Assembly: GCF_025961315.1 (NCBI RefSeq)
Contig: NZ_JAOQNK010000001.1
Location: 5,394,001-5,458,000 of the forward strand
Source: Sphingobacterium kitahiroshimense
GTDB taxonomy: Bacteria; Bacteroidota; Bacteroidia; Sphingobacteriales; Sphingobacteriaceae
Direction: 5' to 3'
Length of the DNA: 64,000 nucleotides
Part shown: piece by piece, positions 55,365 through 63,932 of the stretch
Position numbering within the stretch: position 1 is the first letter of the stretch
How the letters are laid out: the number at the start of each line of letters is the position of its first letter
Made by a program: the position numbers and the translations under genes
Notes under the pieces: generated by a model
Database searches by the model: none
Told to the model about the DNA's origin: nothing
What the model saw: only the letters and a program-made list of their open reading frames with translations

Positions 55365-56408
55365 GTGACGCATCAAGAACGGACAAGTAAAATCAGAAAA
55401 GAGATAACAGAGTCATACAAGGCATTAAAATCTAAATATCCTTTGCTAAAATACCAAAATGCGATAGGGCTCAGCATTTTTTTACTCTGTGTAGGCCTGA
55501 GTTTACTAATGGGATATCTGTGGTATATTGATGTTGTTCCGGCTTGGAGTTTAATCGTCGTAAATGCATTTTTGTTTGGCGTTTTGCATGAATTGGAACA
55601 TGATTTAATTCATTACATGTACTTTAAAGGTAATAAAGCCATTCATAATGTGATGTTATTTTCGGTATGGATCCTAAGACCTCTAACTTTAAATCCTTGG
55701 TTTAGGCGCACACTGCATTTACATCACCATCGTTTTTCAGGGACTTTACATGATGTCGAAGAAAGAGGAGTTACCAATGGTGAAAAATGGACATTGAAAC
55801 GTCTTTTGTTTACTCCGGATTTGGTATTAGGAAATTTACTTCGCGTCAGAGGATTATTCTCCGATATCAAACGTGAAGTAGACAATGGCAATTTGAAATT
55901 TGAAACTGCTCATAAACTTAAGCTGTGCGGTGTCTTTGGATTAATTCCACTGACCATCGTTTCACATATCCTTTTATATTTTTTTGGTGCAGATTTATTA
56001 CTTGACTTTTTAAATCGAAAATTTGATATTGGCTTTGTTTTCCCAATAGTGATTAAATCAATATTAAGCTGGTGCAATCCTATTATCTATATTATTCTAT
56101 TACCAAATTTATTACGCCAGTTCTGTCTCCATTTCATCACTTCAAATTTACATTATTTTGGAGATGTAGAGAAAGGAAACGTGATCGAACAGACCCAGAT
56201 ATTAAACGTTTGGTGGACATATCCATTTCAGATATTCTGTTTCTTTTTTGGATGGACACATGGTATTCATCATTTTGTTGTGAATGAATCTTTTTATGTA
56301 AGGCATATCGCCCGTAAAAAAGCACATGAAATCATGAAAGCACATGGTGTCCGTTTTAATGATATGGGAACATTTAGAAGAGCAAATCGTTTTAATGAAA
56401 TAAGTTAG
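55365..56408 (+). CDS. Membrane fatty-acid desaturase/hydroxylase family protein
   Basis: A 347-residue integral membrane di-iron enzyme. Three histidine boxes are present: HELEHDLIH, HLHHHRFSG and GIHHFV, plus extra His in HFITSNLHYFGD, matching the FA_desaturase fold. Hydrophobic pairs flank the boxes (LSIFLLCVGLSLLMGYLW and LIVVNAFLFGVL). The start is GTG 55365, preceded by AAGGTAGAAAATT; no better ATG is in frame upstream. It might hydroxylate or desaturate an acyl chain, a sterol-like or a carotenoid substrate; sequence does not say. It is monocistronic, downstream of the 11-bp array. Confidence 0.83.
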   Translation: MTHQERTSKIRKEITESYKALKSKYPLLKYQNAIGLSIFLLCVGLSLLMGYLWYIDVVPAWSLIVVNAFLFGVLHELEHDLIHYMYFKGNKAIHNVMLFSVWILRPLTLNPWFRRTLHLHHHRFSGTLHDVEERGVTNGEKWTLKRLLFTPDLVLGNLLRVRGLFSDIKREVDNGNLKFETAHKLKLCGVFGLIPLTIVSHILLYFFGADLLLDFLNRKFDIGFVFPIVIKSILSWCNPIIYIILLPNLLRQFCLHFITSNLHYFGDVEKGNVIEQTQILNVWWTYPFQIFCFFFGWTHGIHHFVVNESFYVRHIARKKAHEIMKAHGVRFNDMGTFRRANRFNEIS

Positions 56409-56486
56409 TTTTTTAAGTCTTGGAATTGCGAATGAAATTGATTGTTGGCGCTTGGATGTAGGTCTTATTACTATCTTCCTGTGCCA

Positions 56487-57053
56487 TTATCTTCCTTGAA
56501 GCAAGCCACTCGATGTCGCTTTCTCTTTCGCTTCTTTTAACTTTTCTTTTTCATTTTTATAATTGACTTTTAACTTTTCGAGACGTATTTTCTTTTCGCT
56601 TTTGCTTAAATAATGATCATTCTCAATAAGTTTTTTGTCGGCATCATAACGATTTTCCAATTTTTCTAATGCCTCATCTGCGTTGTCGCTTACGTTATCT
56701 TTAATCGATGCTCGTTCATCACCATACTTTTGCAACCAGTTTTTTTGTTGTTCAGCAGTTAATACATTAAAAATTTCTTTCTTATGCTGTAAGGCCAGCT
56801 CACGTTTCTTCTGTCCCTTTTGATAGCCGGATAAAGATGAATTGCGGCCTATTGCTTCAAACTTAGACGCTGTACTTTTATTTATCGCATTAATTTTTTC
56901 TTCCTGTTGAGGAGTTAGTTCGAGCTCTTGATCATGTTCCAGACTATCGGTGAATATAGCCGTACTTTCCTTTTTTGCTCCATTTTGTTGCGCGCATGCA
57001 CTAAAACTGAGTGTAAAAAGAGCGATACCTGTTAATAGAGTAAGTTTCATCAT
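56487..57053 (-). CDS. Secreted LTxxQ-like (Spy/CpxP-type) helical protein
   Basis: A 188-residue helical exported protein with a signal ending FSACAQ (a possible lipobox FSAC). The mature chain is highly charged and helical, with LTPQQEEKINAINKSTASKF and LTAEQQKNWLQKYG, the two LTxxQ-like motifs of Spy/CpxP-type periplasmic chaperone proteins, followed by a long Lys/Glu coiled-coil (YDADKKLIENDHYLSKSEKK). A stress-chaperone or metal-sensing role is known for this family, and the neighbour across the intergenic region is a heavy-metal-binding lipoprotein. Assignment is tentative. Confidence 0.65.
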   Translation of the reverse strand: MMKLTLLTGIALFTLSFSACAQQNGAKKESTAIFTDSLEHDQELELTPQQEEKINAINKSTASKFEAIGRNSSLSGYQKGQKKRELALQHKKEIFNVLTAEQQKNWLQKYGDERASIKDNVSDNADEALEKLENRYDADKKLIENDHYLSKSEKKIRLEKLKVNYKNEKEKLKEAKEKATSSGLLQGR

Positions 57054-57336
57054 ATTAATTTATTGAGCTTACATACGTTGAAAACCGTGCCAAAGACCCC
57101 TAAGTTTATCATCAATAAATTCAGTTTGCAGTGATGGCGCATAGCATGCAAAGAAATGCTATAGGGGGGGACCAAAAGTGAAATCAGTAAATTTTACAAA
57201 TCAAACTCAAAATACCGTAAAATAGCAAGCGCAACTTTTCCTCACCTTTGTATTGTCCTCCTGATAATAAATATTGAGGTAGGATGGAAAACAAAAAGGT
57301 AGATTTCAAGATTTAGTCTACAAACAACATGCATAT

Positions 57337-58296
57337 ATGAAAAATTTAAAAAATATATTTTTAGGATTGACAGCGATGACAACATTAGCGGCCTGTAACA
57401 ATCCAGGAAATAGTAAAAACAAAACAGCAAATATGATAGCACAACAAGACTCGACTCACAATCACGAACATACTTACGCATGTACAATGCACCCTGAAGT
57501 AACAGGACATAAAGGTGATAAATGTAGTAAATGCGGTATGGAATTACAGCCTATTCATCAGGAAGATTCGACCAAGTTAGCGGTAAGTATTTTAGCCTCA
57601 CCACAACCTATAGAAGCCGGAAAACAAACAGCGCTGTCGATTTCTATCAAAGAGAATGAAAAAAATGTCGTACTAGAGGAAGTACATGAAATGAAAATGC
57701 ATCTCTTGGTTGTAAAGGAAGATTTATCTTGGTTTGATCATATTCATCCCGAAGAACAGCAAGATGGTACTTACAGTGTGAAAGAAACATTTCCGGTCGC
57801 AGGAAACTACCTGTTGTTTACAGATTATAAACCTCAGGGATTGGGTGGAGAAGTTGCGATGAAGAAACTTGAAGTAACAGGTACTGCGATTAACAGTTCT
57901 TTTGAATTGAATCCAAAAGCAGTAGCAACAACGGCAGGTTATACGGTTACTTTGATTAATGCAAATGATTTAAGAACAAATCAAACGCAAGATCTGCAAT
58001 TCTCTGTAGAAAAGAATGGTAAGAAATTAAAGGAAAGTGATTTTCAAAATTATTTAGGAGCAACGGCTCATATCGTAATGATCGGAGCAAAAGATAAAGA
58101 TTTCCTTCATATCCATCCGGTATCAGATAAGCGCTTTCCGATATATGCGCAAACAAATATTAAAAAAGCGGGGATATACCGCATGTGGGCACAGTTTAAA
58201 ATTGACGGACAAGTGCACACGGCAGATTTTACAGTTGACGTAGCTCAGGGAGAGAAAGGTAATGATGAAGGAAAACACCATGAACATCAACATTAA
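57337..58296 (+). CDS. Lipoprotein with heavy-metal-binding domain and His-rich tail
   Basis: A 319-residue lipoprotein (lipobox TLAAC, Cys20). Right after a His-rich linker (THNHEHTY) is a heavy-metal-binding domain (ACTMHPEVTGHKGDKC then SKCGMEL, residues about 47-70), the YxCPMHPxxxxxxxGxCPxCGM motif found in copper efflux proteins. The rest is a duplicated beta-sandwich with HEMKMHLLVVKEDLSWFDHI and GATAHIVMIGAKDKDFLHIH, whose His-Met-rich strands look metal-binding, and the C-terminus is HHEHQH. It probably binds or buffers copper or another soft metal in the periplasm. It is monocistronic, with a terminator 24 bp downstream. Confidence 0.82.
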   Translation: MKNLKNIFLGLTAMTTLAACNNPGNSKNKTANMIAQQDSTHNHEHTYACTMHPEVTGHKGDKCSKCGMELQPIHQEDSTKLAVSILASPQPIEAGKQTALSISIKENEKNVVLEEVHEMKMHLLVVKEDLSWFDHIHPEEQQDGTYSVKETFPVAGNYLLFTDYKPQGLGGEVAMKKLEVTGTAINSSFELNPKAVATTAGYTVTLINANDLRTNQTQDLQFSVEKNGKKLKESDFQNYLGATAHIVMIGAKDKDFLHIHPVSDKRFPIYAQTNIKKAGIYRMWAQFKIDGQVHTADFTVDVAQGEKGNDEGKHHEHQH

Positions 58297-58319
58297 ATGA
58301 TCATAAATAATTAATGTAA

Positions 58320-58353
58320 GAACGCCTAACTTTTTAATTAAAGTTAGGCGTTC
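58320..58353 (+). terminator. Terminator after the metal-binding lipoprotein
   Basis: GAACGCCTAACTTT (58320-58333) and AAAGTTAGGCGTTC (58340-58353) form a perfect 14-bp stem with a 6-nt loop; no long T run. Confidence 0.8.
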
Positions 58354-58463
58354 CTGTATTAATTTTCATTCTGTAAATAATGATCTCGATTGAAATCTAC
58401 AGTACAATAACATTTCCGAAAATAAAAGAGATAATAATCTGTACGCTCTTTTATGATGACAGT

Positions 58464-59570
58464 TTATGCAATAATATCTTCATTTTTTTTATTTGATTTT
58501 GCTTCGAGATAAGGATTGTGATAACGTTTGTAAAACAATTTCTTGTCATCTCTATAGCTGGAGATAGCTCCCAGTTTATGCAATAATTTGATATAGTACC
58601 AAGCGAGATCCACCTGATGAGGTTTGAAACCACTGCGTGCACTTTTAGGAAATAAATGGTGATTGTTATGCCATTCTCCTGCGACAATTCCGGGCCATAC
58701 CTGGTTGATAGATTTATCATTCACACTGAAATCTGTGCCTTCCTTTTGTTTATCTTCTCCTTTGGCATGACCTTCATAATTAAAAGTACGGACACCAATT
58801 CCCCAGAAAGCTGCTGCACCAAACAAACTGCAAGCAAGTGGATGACCGCCTATTAGGAAAAATACGCTGTACCAAAATGCCCAGTTTAATAATGAAGATA
58901 CTATAGCATAAACAGGAGGTACATAAGAGCCCCATTTTTTATATTGATGATAAGAATTCGCTGGTACACCCGTATGTGACATCAGGGATTTAACTCTGTT
59001 ATAATCCTGCTCATTCAGGTTCTTAGATATCGGCTGGTGATTGACATCTGCAAGAAAACAGTATAAAAACCCAGCCTGGGCATTATAAGGATCACCTGGT
59101 TGATCTGATTTGGCATGATGTACATGGTGTGATATAACATATATTTCTTCTGGAATAACACTGATTGTGAGATTTTGCGTAACAAACCGCCAAAAAGGAT
59201 TTTTAAACTTATAGGCTCCATGTGTACAGTAGCGGTGGTGCCAGATCGTTCCATGGGTCCCCATGATGATCATACTGTATACAAAGGCCGCTAGAACTGT
59301 CCACCAGGTCAGGTAATTCGTTAAAAAAATAAAGAAAAATGGAATAAGACAGGCAATCTTGAACCAGCTGAAAAAAGGAAGCCAATTTCTACGGTCCTTA
59401 AAGATGTTAAACCGCTTAAAGAATTCGGTAATGATTTCTTTATTACTGGGCTTAATAAGTTTCCCCGTCGCATCTTGCCACCCGTAGGAAGGTGGTTGAA
59501 GTACATGGTCTAAAAATGATATGTTATTAATAAATTTATAGTTTAGTGTGTTCGTAATTCTATTTTTCAT
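58464..59570 (-). CDS. Acyl-CoA/acyl-lipid delta-9-type desaturase
   Basis: A 368-residue membrane desaturase that introduces a double bond in acyl chains, important for membrane fluidity. The three His boxes of the stearoyl-CoA desaturase type are intact: HGTIWHHRYCTHGAYKF, HVHHAKSDQPGDPYNA and EWHNNHHLFPKSARSGF. Hydrophobic pairs flank them (LIPFFFIFLTNYLTWWTV, FWYSVFFLIGGHPLAC). Length is in the family range. Just upstream on the same strand is a cold-shock gene, separated by 293 bp. Cold-regulated expression is plausible but not shown. Confidence 0.92.
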   Translation of the reverse strand: MKNRITNTLNYKFINNISFLDHVLQPPSYGWQDATGKLIKPSNKEIITEFFKRFNIFKDRRNWLPFFSWFKIACLIPFFFIFLTNYLTWWTVLAAFVYSMIIMGTHGTIWHHRYCTHGAYKFKNPFWRFVTQNLTISVIPEEIYVISHHVHHAKSDQPGDPYNAQAGFLYCFLADVNHQPISKNLNEQDYNRVKSLMSHTGVPANSYHQYKKWGSYVPPVYAIVSSLLNWAFWYSVFFLIGGHPLACSLFGAAAFWGIGVRTFNYEGHAKGEDKQKEGTDFSVNDKSINQVWPGIVAGEWHNNHHLFPKSARSGFKPHQVDLAWYYIKLLHKLGAISSYRDDKKLFYKRYHNPYLEAKSNKKNEDIIA

Positions 59571-59863
59571 TGCAAATCAATCATAGTGATCATAATATTT
59601 AAAATATTTACAATTGAAAAATAGTGGTATAGATCGATAAATGGAGTTCCAAATTTGTTCAGTACGGGATTTGATCTGTTAAAGTAATTAATACAAGTAT
59701 ATTCTTTTGGAAATTAATCACAAGCACATGATAAATACCATTCTTTGCGTGGTTGATGAAACTGATTTAAGTTGGGAGGGTACATTAAAAAATGTAGTTA
59801 ATTAGCACAGATGCTAATTACTACATCAAAAATACCGAGAATTAAAATAATTCCCGAATTCTT

Positions 59864-60058
59864 TTATCTTGCTATGCGCACATTAAATGCGTTAACACCT
59901 TTTTGACCGTTTTCTACTTCGTAAGTAACGTTTTCGTTTTCGCGAATATCATCCATTAGACCTGTTGAATGTACAAATACATCCTGACCACCGTTTGCTG
60001 GTGTAATAAAACCGAAACCTTTGGTAACGTTAAAGAATTTTACTGTTCCTTGTTGCAT
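59864..60058 (-). CDS. Cold-shock-domain protein (CspA family)
   Basis: A 64-residue OB-fold RNA-binding protein. RNP-1 is KGFGFITP and RNP-2 is DVFVHSTG, with the family opening QGTVKFFNVTKGFGF (a Thr replaces the usual Lys/Glu before KGFGF). The end GVNAFNVRIAR is standard. Such proteins melt RNA structure and aid translation in the cold or generally. It has a long non-coding region upstream (60059-60507) that could hold a cold-responsive leader, but I could not define one. It is monocistronic. Confidence 0.95.
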   Translation of the reverse strand: MQQGTVKFFNVTKGFGFITPANGGQDVFVHSTGLMDDIRENENVTYEVENGQKGVNAFNVRIAR

Positions 60059-60507
60059 TATATTATTGTTTTTATTAAAATTATTTAAAATTCTGAACTA
60101 CTGTAAAAGACATAAAATATGACTTCCAGAAGTTAATCGATCTGCTAGAAAGAAAAAGGATGTGTGTAAATTGAAGGTTGATTGGAGTCAAGCTCTAAGA
60201 GTACTGCGCACTTTTTATGAATAACAAAAATTAGCAATTGATAGGAGTAAACAGACAGTGTAGGGCAAACCTACTGTTTTATTAAACGCAATCATGCTTG
60301 ATTCTAAGACAAAGATAAGCTTTGATTATTTAAAATCAAAATATTTTTTCTAAAATAAATTTTTTTTATTATTTATGAAATTTTAAAACTGTTAATCAAC
60401 AATAGATGTGTGGTCTCAACAGTTTAGCACAAGGGGGAATTAGGGATTTCTGTTTTATAGCCGACTACTATTGAATTTCGGATTAGATTGACTCGAAATA
60501 TTTTGAA
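60059..60507. other. 449-bp gene-free region upstream of the cold-shock gene
   Basis: No coding frame on either strand. It is AT-rich, with runs such as those around 60345-60375. The promoter and any 5' leader of the cold-shock gene must lie here on the minus strand. I see no hairpin strong enough to list. Confidence 0.4.
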
Positions 60508-60837
60508 ATGGAAACTTCCGATAAAAACTGGCTAGGTAGCTACGAACTCAAATTAGAGGTATTTACAGGTTATTGACAACAACAATGGGATACGAAATCA
60601 GAAAAATTTTAGATTCTTTCTTCGGCAGTAGTTACTCTAAAAGAAGGTAAACTTTATATCTTGAAATTTTTTAATGGATCAGAATGACAAGATACCACTT
60701 TGGTAGGTATAAGTCATCTTTTTAATATCAGTTGGCTCGTGATATGCCAAGGGGATTTAGGTTTTAACAAGTATCAGTTATGGGACAAGCCTCATATTGG
60801 CGTAATAAATAAAAAACATATGATATTAATTAGATGA
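60508..60837 (+). pseudogene. Pseudogene kept in one frame but cut by three in-frame stops
   Basis: From ATG 60508 to TGA 60837 one frame reads as a sensible protein of about 109 codons (KNWLGSYELKLEVFTGY, ILSSAVVTLKEGKLYILKFF, GFNKYQLWDKPHIGVI) except for stops at 60574 (TGA), 60610 (TAG) and 60685 (TGA). Each is one transition away from Trp or Gln, and no frameshift is needed. The residues around stops fit Trp (GY-W-QQQWDT, GSE-W-QDTT). The parent family is not recognised; no signal peptide is seen. It ends right at a terminator. Decay of a once-real gene is the simplest reading. Confidence 0.55.
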
Positions 60838-60871
60838 AGGCCTCCTGTATGAACTGAGAGGCTTTTTTTTT
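60837..60871 (+). terminator. Terminator after the pseudogene
   Basis: GCCTC (60840-60844) and GAGGC (60858-60862), with neighbouring A-T pairs, followed by about ten T residues. Confidence 0.75.
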
Positions 60872-60907
60872 AACAAGTTCATTCCTAAAAACATTTTGAT
60901 TTTAAAA

Positions 60908-60994
60908 AAAGATGTTAATAATGCGTGCAAATCGGGTAATATAACGTGTATTTGGGATAGATTAGTTTAATAAATTTAGGGTAACAAACCGGTT
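60908..60994 (+). repeat. 87-bp direct repeat, copy 1
   Basis: Identical to 63825-63911 except for three bases (84 of 87). Contains the block GTATTTGGGATAGATTAG. TTTG at 60951-60954 with TAAATTTA at 60971-60978 is a possible weak promoter. It lies 243 bp before the beta-helix/PDZ gene. Confidence 0.9.
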
Positions 60995-61237
60995 GTGAAT
61001 TAAAGCATCCTATTATTACAATTTCTGGTCAAACTTGGTTGATAGACTTGTAATTTATACTGTGATAAATAGCGGGCTGAAATACGATGCCCCATCCATT
61101 TATAGTTTAAAAAAACTACATAGTTTGCTTTGCGTAAATTTTATTAAATTAGTTTTGAAAACCTTAATCGTGATGCAGATTTTAATTGCTGCATTATAAA
61201 AACTATAACTTATTATAAATAATCAATTTTTCATCTT

Positions 61238-63628
61238 ATGAATAATGTTCTAACGTATTTTCCTCGAATATTAGCAATGTTACTTTTTAGTATCGTTTGG
61301 AAGGGGAATACTGCTATTGCTCAGTCTGCTGTGCCTAAAAAAATCTATATTGCCAAGACGGGTAAAGATAGCAATCCAGGAACTGTAGATAAGCCTTATA
61401 GAAGTCCGTCTGCAGCGCTTGAAAGTGTTGCTAAATTGAAGAAAACTGGCTATAAAGGAGCGGTTGAGGTGCTGATTAGCAAAGGTGAATATTATATTAA
61501 CAAACCACTTATCGTTGGAGCTGAATTGTCTGGTACTGCAGATGCACCATTTACGATTAAAGCGATTGATGGCGAACGTGTTACTTGGAGCGGGGCTGTA
61601 CCACTTAAGCTGTCCTGGACAAAAGGTGCTAACGGCGTCTGGAAAACTCAGGTGCCAAAAGGTATGAGTTTCCAAAGCCTATTTGCAGATGGAAAGCAGT
61701 TAATTCGTGCACGATATCCAAATTATGATCCAGCAATACTTCCGTTCAATGGGTATGCTGCTGATGCCATTAGTCCAGATCGTGTGAAGGGCTGGAAAAA
61801 TCCTGTAGGTGCCTATGTACATGCGTTGCATATCGGCCGATGGGGTGGGTTTCATTACCGTGTTGTAGGTAAAGATGCTGAAGGGAAACTGAAACTGGAG
61901 GGAGGCGAACAGAATAATAGACCCAGCGCGATGCATGAAACCTATCGTTTTGTCGAGAATGTTTTTGAGGAATTGGATGCCGTTAATGAGTGGTATCTGG
62001 ATGAAGGTTCAGGTACATTATATTATTATCCTGCCTCAGGAGTAAATCCTAATAACCTGCAATTGGAAGCCCCACAGTTGGAGAATATCTTAACAATTAA
62101 GGGTAATCTAACACAACATGTGCATGATGTACATGTAGCAGGTATTCGTTTTGTCTACACGGCGCCTACTTTTATGAAGACTTCCGAGCCTCTACTGAGA
62201 AGTGATTGGACAATTTATCGGCAGGGAGCAGTTAAAATTGAAGGTGCTGAGCGCTGTGAGATCAAGGAATCGGAATTTGTAGACTTAGGCGGTAATGCCA
62301 TCTTTGTCAGTAATTACAATCGGGATGTGAAAATCTCAAATAATTTGATTGAACGTATAGGCGCTGGCGCAATCAACTTTGTGGGAAATCCTGATGCGGT
62401 ACGATCCCCGTCTTTTCGTTATGAAAACTTTGTAGCGGAAAGCAAAATGGATACGATTCCTGGTCCTAAATCGGAGGATTATCCAATGAATTGTGAGGCT
62501 AGTGACAACTTGATCCGTAAAATAGGAACGATCGAAAAACAGGTTGCTGGAGTTCAGATCGCAATGGCCTCGTCGATCAAAGTACTGTACAATACCATAT
62601 ATGAAGTCCCTAGATCGGGAATAAATGTAGGAGATGGAACATGGGGTGGCCATGAAATTGCTTACAATGATGTATTTCATACCGTACTTGAAACAAGTGA
62701 TCATGGTGCATTTAATTCTTGGGGAAGAGACCGGTTTTGGCACCCTGACCGCCAAGAGATGGATCGACTATTAGCGGTACATCCTAATTGGGTAACGTTA
62801 GATGCGGTGAAGACGACTCTTTTACATGACAACAGATTTCAGTGTGATCACGGTTGGGATATTGATCTGGATGATGGTTCGACGAACTACCAAATCTATA
62901 ATAATATTTGTTTAAGCGGTGGCCTCAAACTTAGAGAGGGATTTTATCGAAAAGTATATAATAATGTGATGATCAATAATGGTTTTCATCCACATGTATG
63001 GTTTAAAAATAGTCATGATGTATTCAGAAATAACGTGGTTATGACGGCTCATGAGGATATCCAGGTTAAATATTGGGGAGATACGGTTGATAATAATTAT
63101 TACACAAGTAGCCAGGCATTGTTAAACGATCAATCAAAAGGAATAGAAAGCAATGGAAAGGTGATCTTAGCAAAATATAAAGATGCGTCAATTGGTGACT
63201 TTAGATTGGATGTTCCTAAACTTGATGGCTTTGAAAATTTTGACATGCTACATATGGGAGTTCGTAATCCTCGTCTTAAAGCATTAGCCGAAGGACCTCA
63301 AAGCCCTCAGGTAGCAGAAACGAGAGCGGATACGAAGAAAGATGTATATATGTGGAAAGGAGCAACCCTCAAATCTATTGAAAACTTAGGTGAGCAATCT
63401 GCAGCTGGCCTAGCGTCCATAGCTGGTGTATTGGTACTTAAGGTTGATGAAGGTAGTACAGCATATAAAAACGGATTACGGATAGGGGATGTGATTATAG
63501 GGTGTCAAGATAAAAAGGTAGATCATCTAGCCGACCTTCAGGTAATTTTAAAACGAGATGAAGCTAAAGATTCATTTACTTTAATCGTTCATAGGAACCA
63601 AAATAAACAAACTATTGTGATCAAATAG
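61238..63628 (+). CDS. Right-handed beta-helix (GH141-like) protein with C-terminal PDZ domain
   Basis: A 796-residue secreted protein. A signal peptide (about 1-29, ending AIAQS) is followed by KIYIAKTGKDSNPGT, the usual opening of beta-helix glycan enzymes. A beta-sandwich insertion (VTWSGAVPLKLSW to GTLYYYPASGVNP) and the parallel beta-helix (CEIKESEFVDLGGNAIFVSN, DHGAFNSWGRDRFW, GWDIDLDDGSTNYQIYNNIC) resemble GH141 enzymes, some of which are fucosidases or xylanases. The last 85 residues are a PDZ domain (GVLVLKVDEGSTAYKNGLRI, GDVIIGCQDKKV). The fusion is unusual. It is flanked by both copies of an 87-bp repeat. The catalytic specificity is unknown. Confidence 0.8.
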   Translation: MNNVLTYFPRILAMLLFSIVWKGNTAIAQSAVPKKIYIAKTGKDSNPGTVDKPYRSPSAALESVAKLKKTGYKGAVEVLISKGEYYINKPLIVGAELSGTADAPFTIKAIDGERVTWSGAVPLKLSWTKGANGVWKTQVPKGMSFQSLFADGKQLIRARYPNYDPAILPFNGYAADAISPDRVKGWKNPVGAYVHALHIGRWGGFHYRVVGKDAEGKLKLEGGEQNNRPSAMHETYRFVENVFEELDAVNEWYLDEGSGTLYYYPASGVNPNNLQLEAPQLENILTIKGNLTQHVHDVHVAGIRFVYTAPTFMKTSEPLLRSDWTIYRQGAVKIEGAERCEIKESEFVDLGGNAIFVSNYNRDVKISNNLIERIGAGAINFVGNPDAVRSPSFRYENFVAESKMDTIPGPKSEDYPMNCEASDNLIRKIGTIEKQVAGVQIAMASSIKVLYNTIYEVPRSGINVGDGTWGGHEIAYNDVFHTVLETSDHGAFNSWGRDRFWHPDRQEMDRLLAVHPNWVTLDAVKTTLLHDNRFQCDHGWDIDLDDGSTNYQIYNNICLSGGLKLREGFYRKVYNNVMINNGFHPHVWFKNSHDVFRNNVVMTAHEDIQVKYWGDTVDNNYYTSSQALLNDQSKGIESNGKVILAKYKDASIGDFRLDVPKLDGFENFDMLHMGVRNPRLKALAEGPQSPQVAETRADTKKDVYMWKGATLKSIENLGEQSAAGLASIAGVLVLKVDEGSTAYKNGLRIGDVIIGCQDKKVDHLADLQVILKRDEAKDSFTLIVHRNQNKQTIVIK

Positions 63629-63746
63629 TTGATCATTAAAAGCATGTTGTTGCTATTTCTACTGAATGTAAGCCACGTGCTGTTGATTGTGTTTTATGAA
63701 ATAGATTAGATCTTCATACGGATAGAGAAAATCTTTAGGTCTACAA

Positions 63747-63779
63747 AAAAGCCTCTCAGATAATTTTTGAGAGGCTTTT
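63747..63779 (+). terminator. Terminator after the beta-helix/PDZ gene
   Basis: AAAAGCCTCTCA (63747-63758) and TGAGAGGCTTTT (63768-63779), a perfect 12-bp stem with a 9-nt loop. Its GCCTC/GAGGC core also occurs in the terminator at 60837. Confidence 0.85.
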
Positions 63780-63824
63780 GTTATGGTAAGAATTTTATAA
63801 TCCTTACTAAACTTAAGTTTTTTT

Positions 63825-63911
63825 AAAGATGTTAATAATGCATGCAAATCGGGTAATATAACGTGTATTTGGGATAGATTAGTTTAATAATTTTAGGGTA
63901 ACAAACCAGTT
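63825..63911 (+). repeat. 87-bp direct repeat, copy 2
   Basis: 84 of 87 bases match 60908-60994. Here it ends only 21 bp before the ATG of the edge-cut gene at 63933, so it can hold that gene's promoter and leader. Confidence 0.9.
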
Positions 63912-63932
63912 ACATTATAAACCAATTTACCT

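Noticed and set aside
60508..60837. In-frame TGA/TAG considered as stop-codon recoding or selenocysteine
   Set aside because: Both TGA and TAG would need recoding, no SECIS-like element or recoding tRNA is seen, and other genes in the window end normally on TGA and TAG.
61280..61675. 131-codon frame opposite the beta-helix/PDZ gene
   Set aside because: It lies wholly within the strong plus-strand gene and has the irregular composition of an antisense shadow.
60908..63911. 87-bp repeats considered as ends of a transposon
   Set aside because: They are direct, not inverted, lack target-site duplications I can recognise, and no transposase lies between them.
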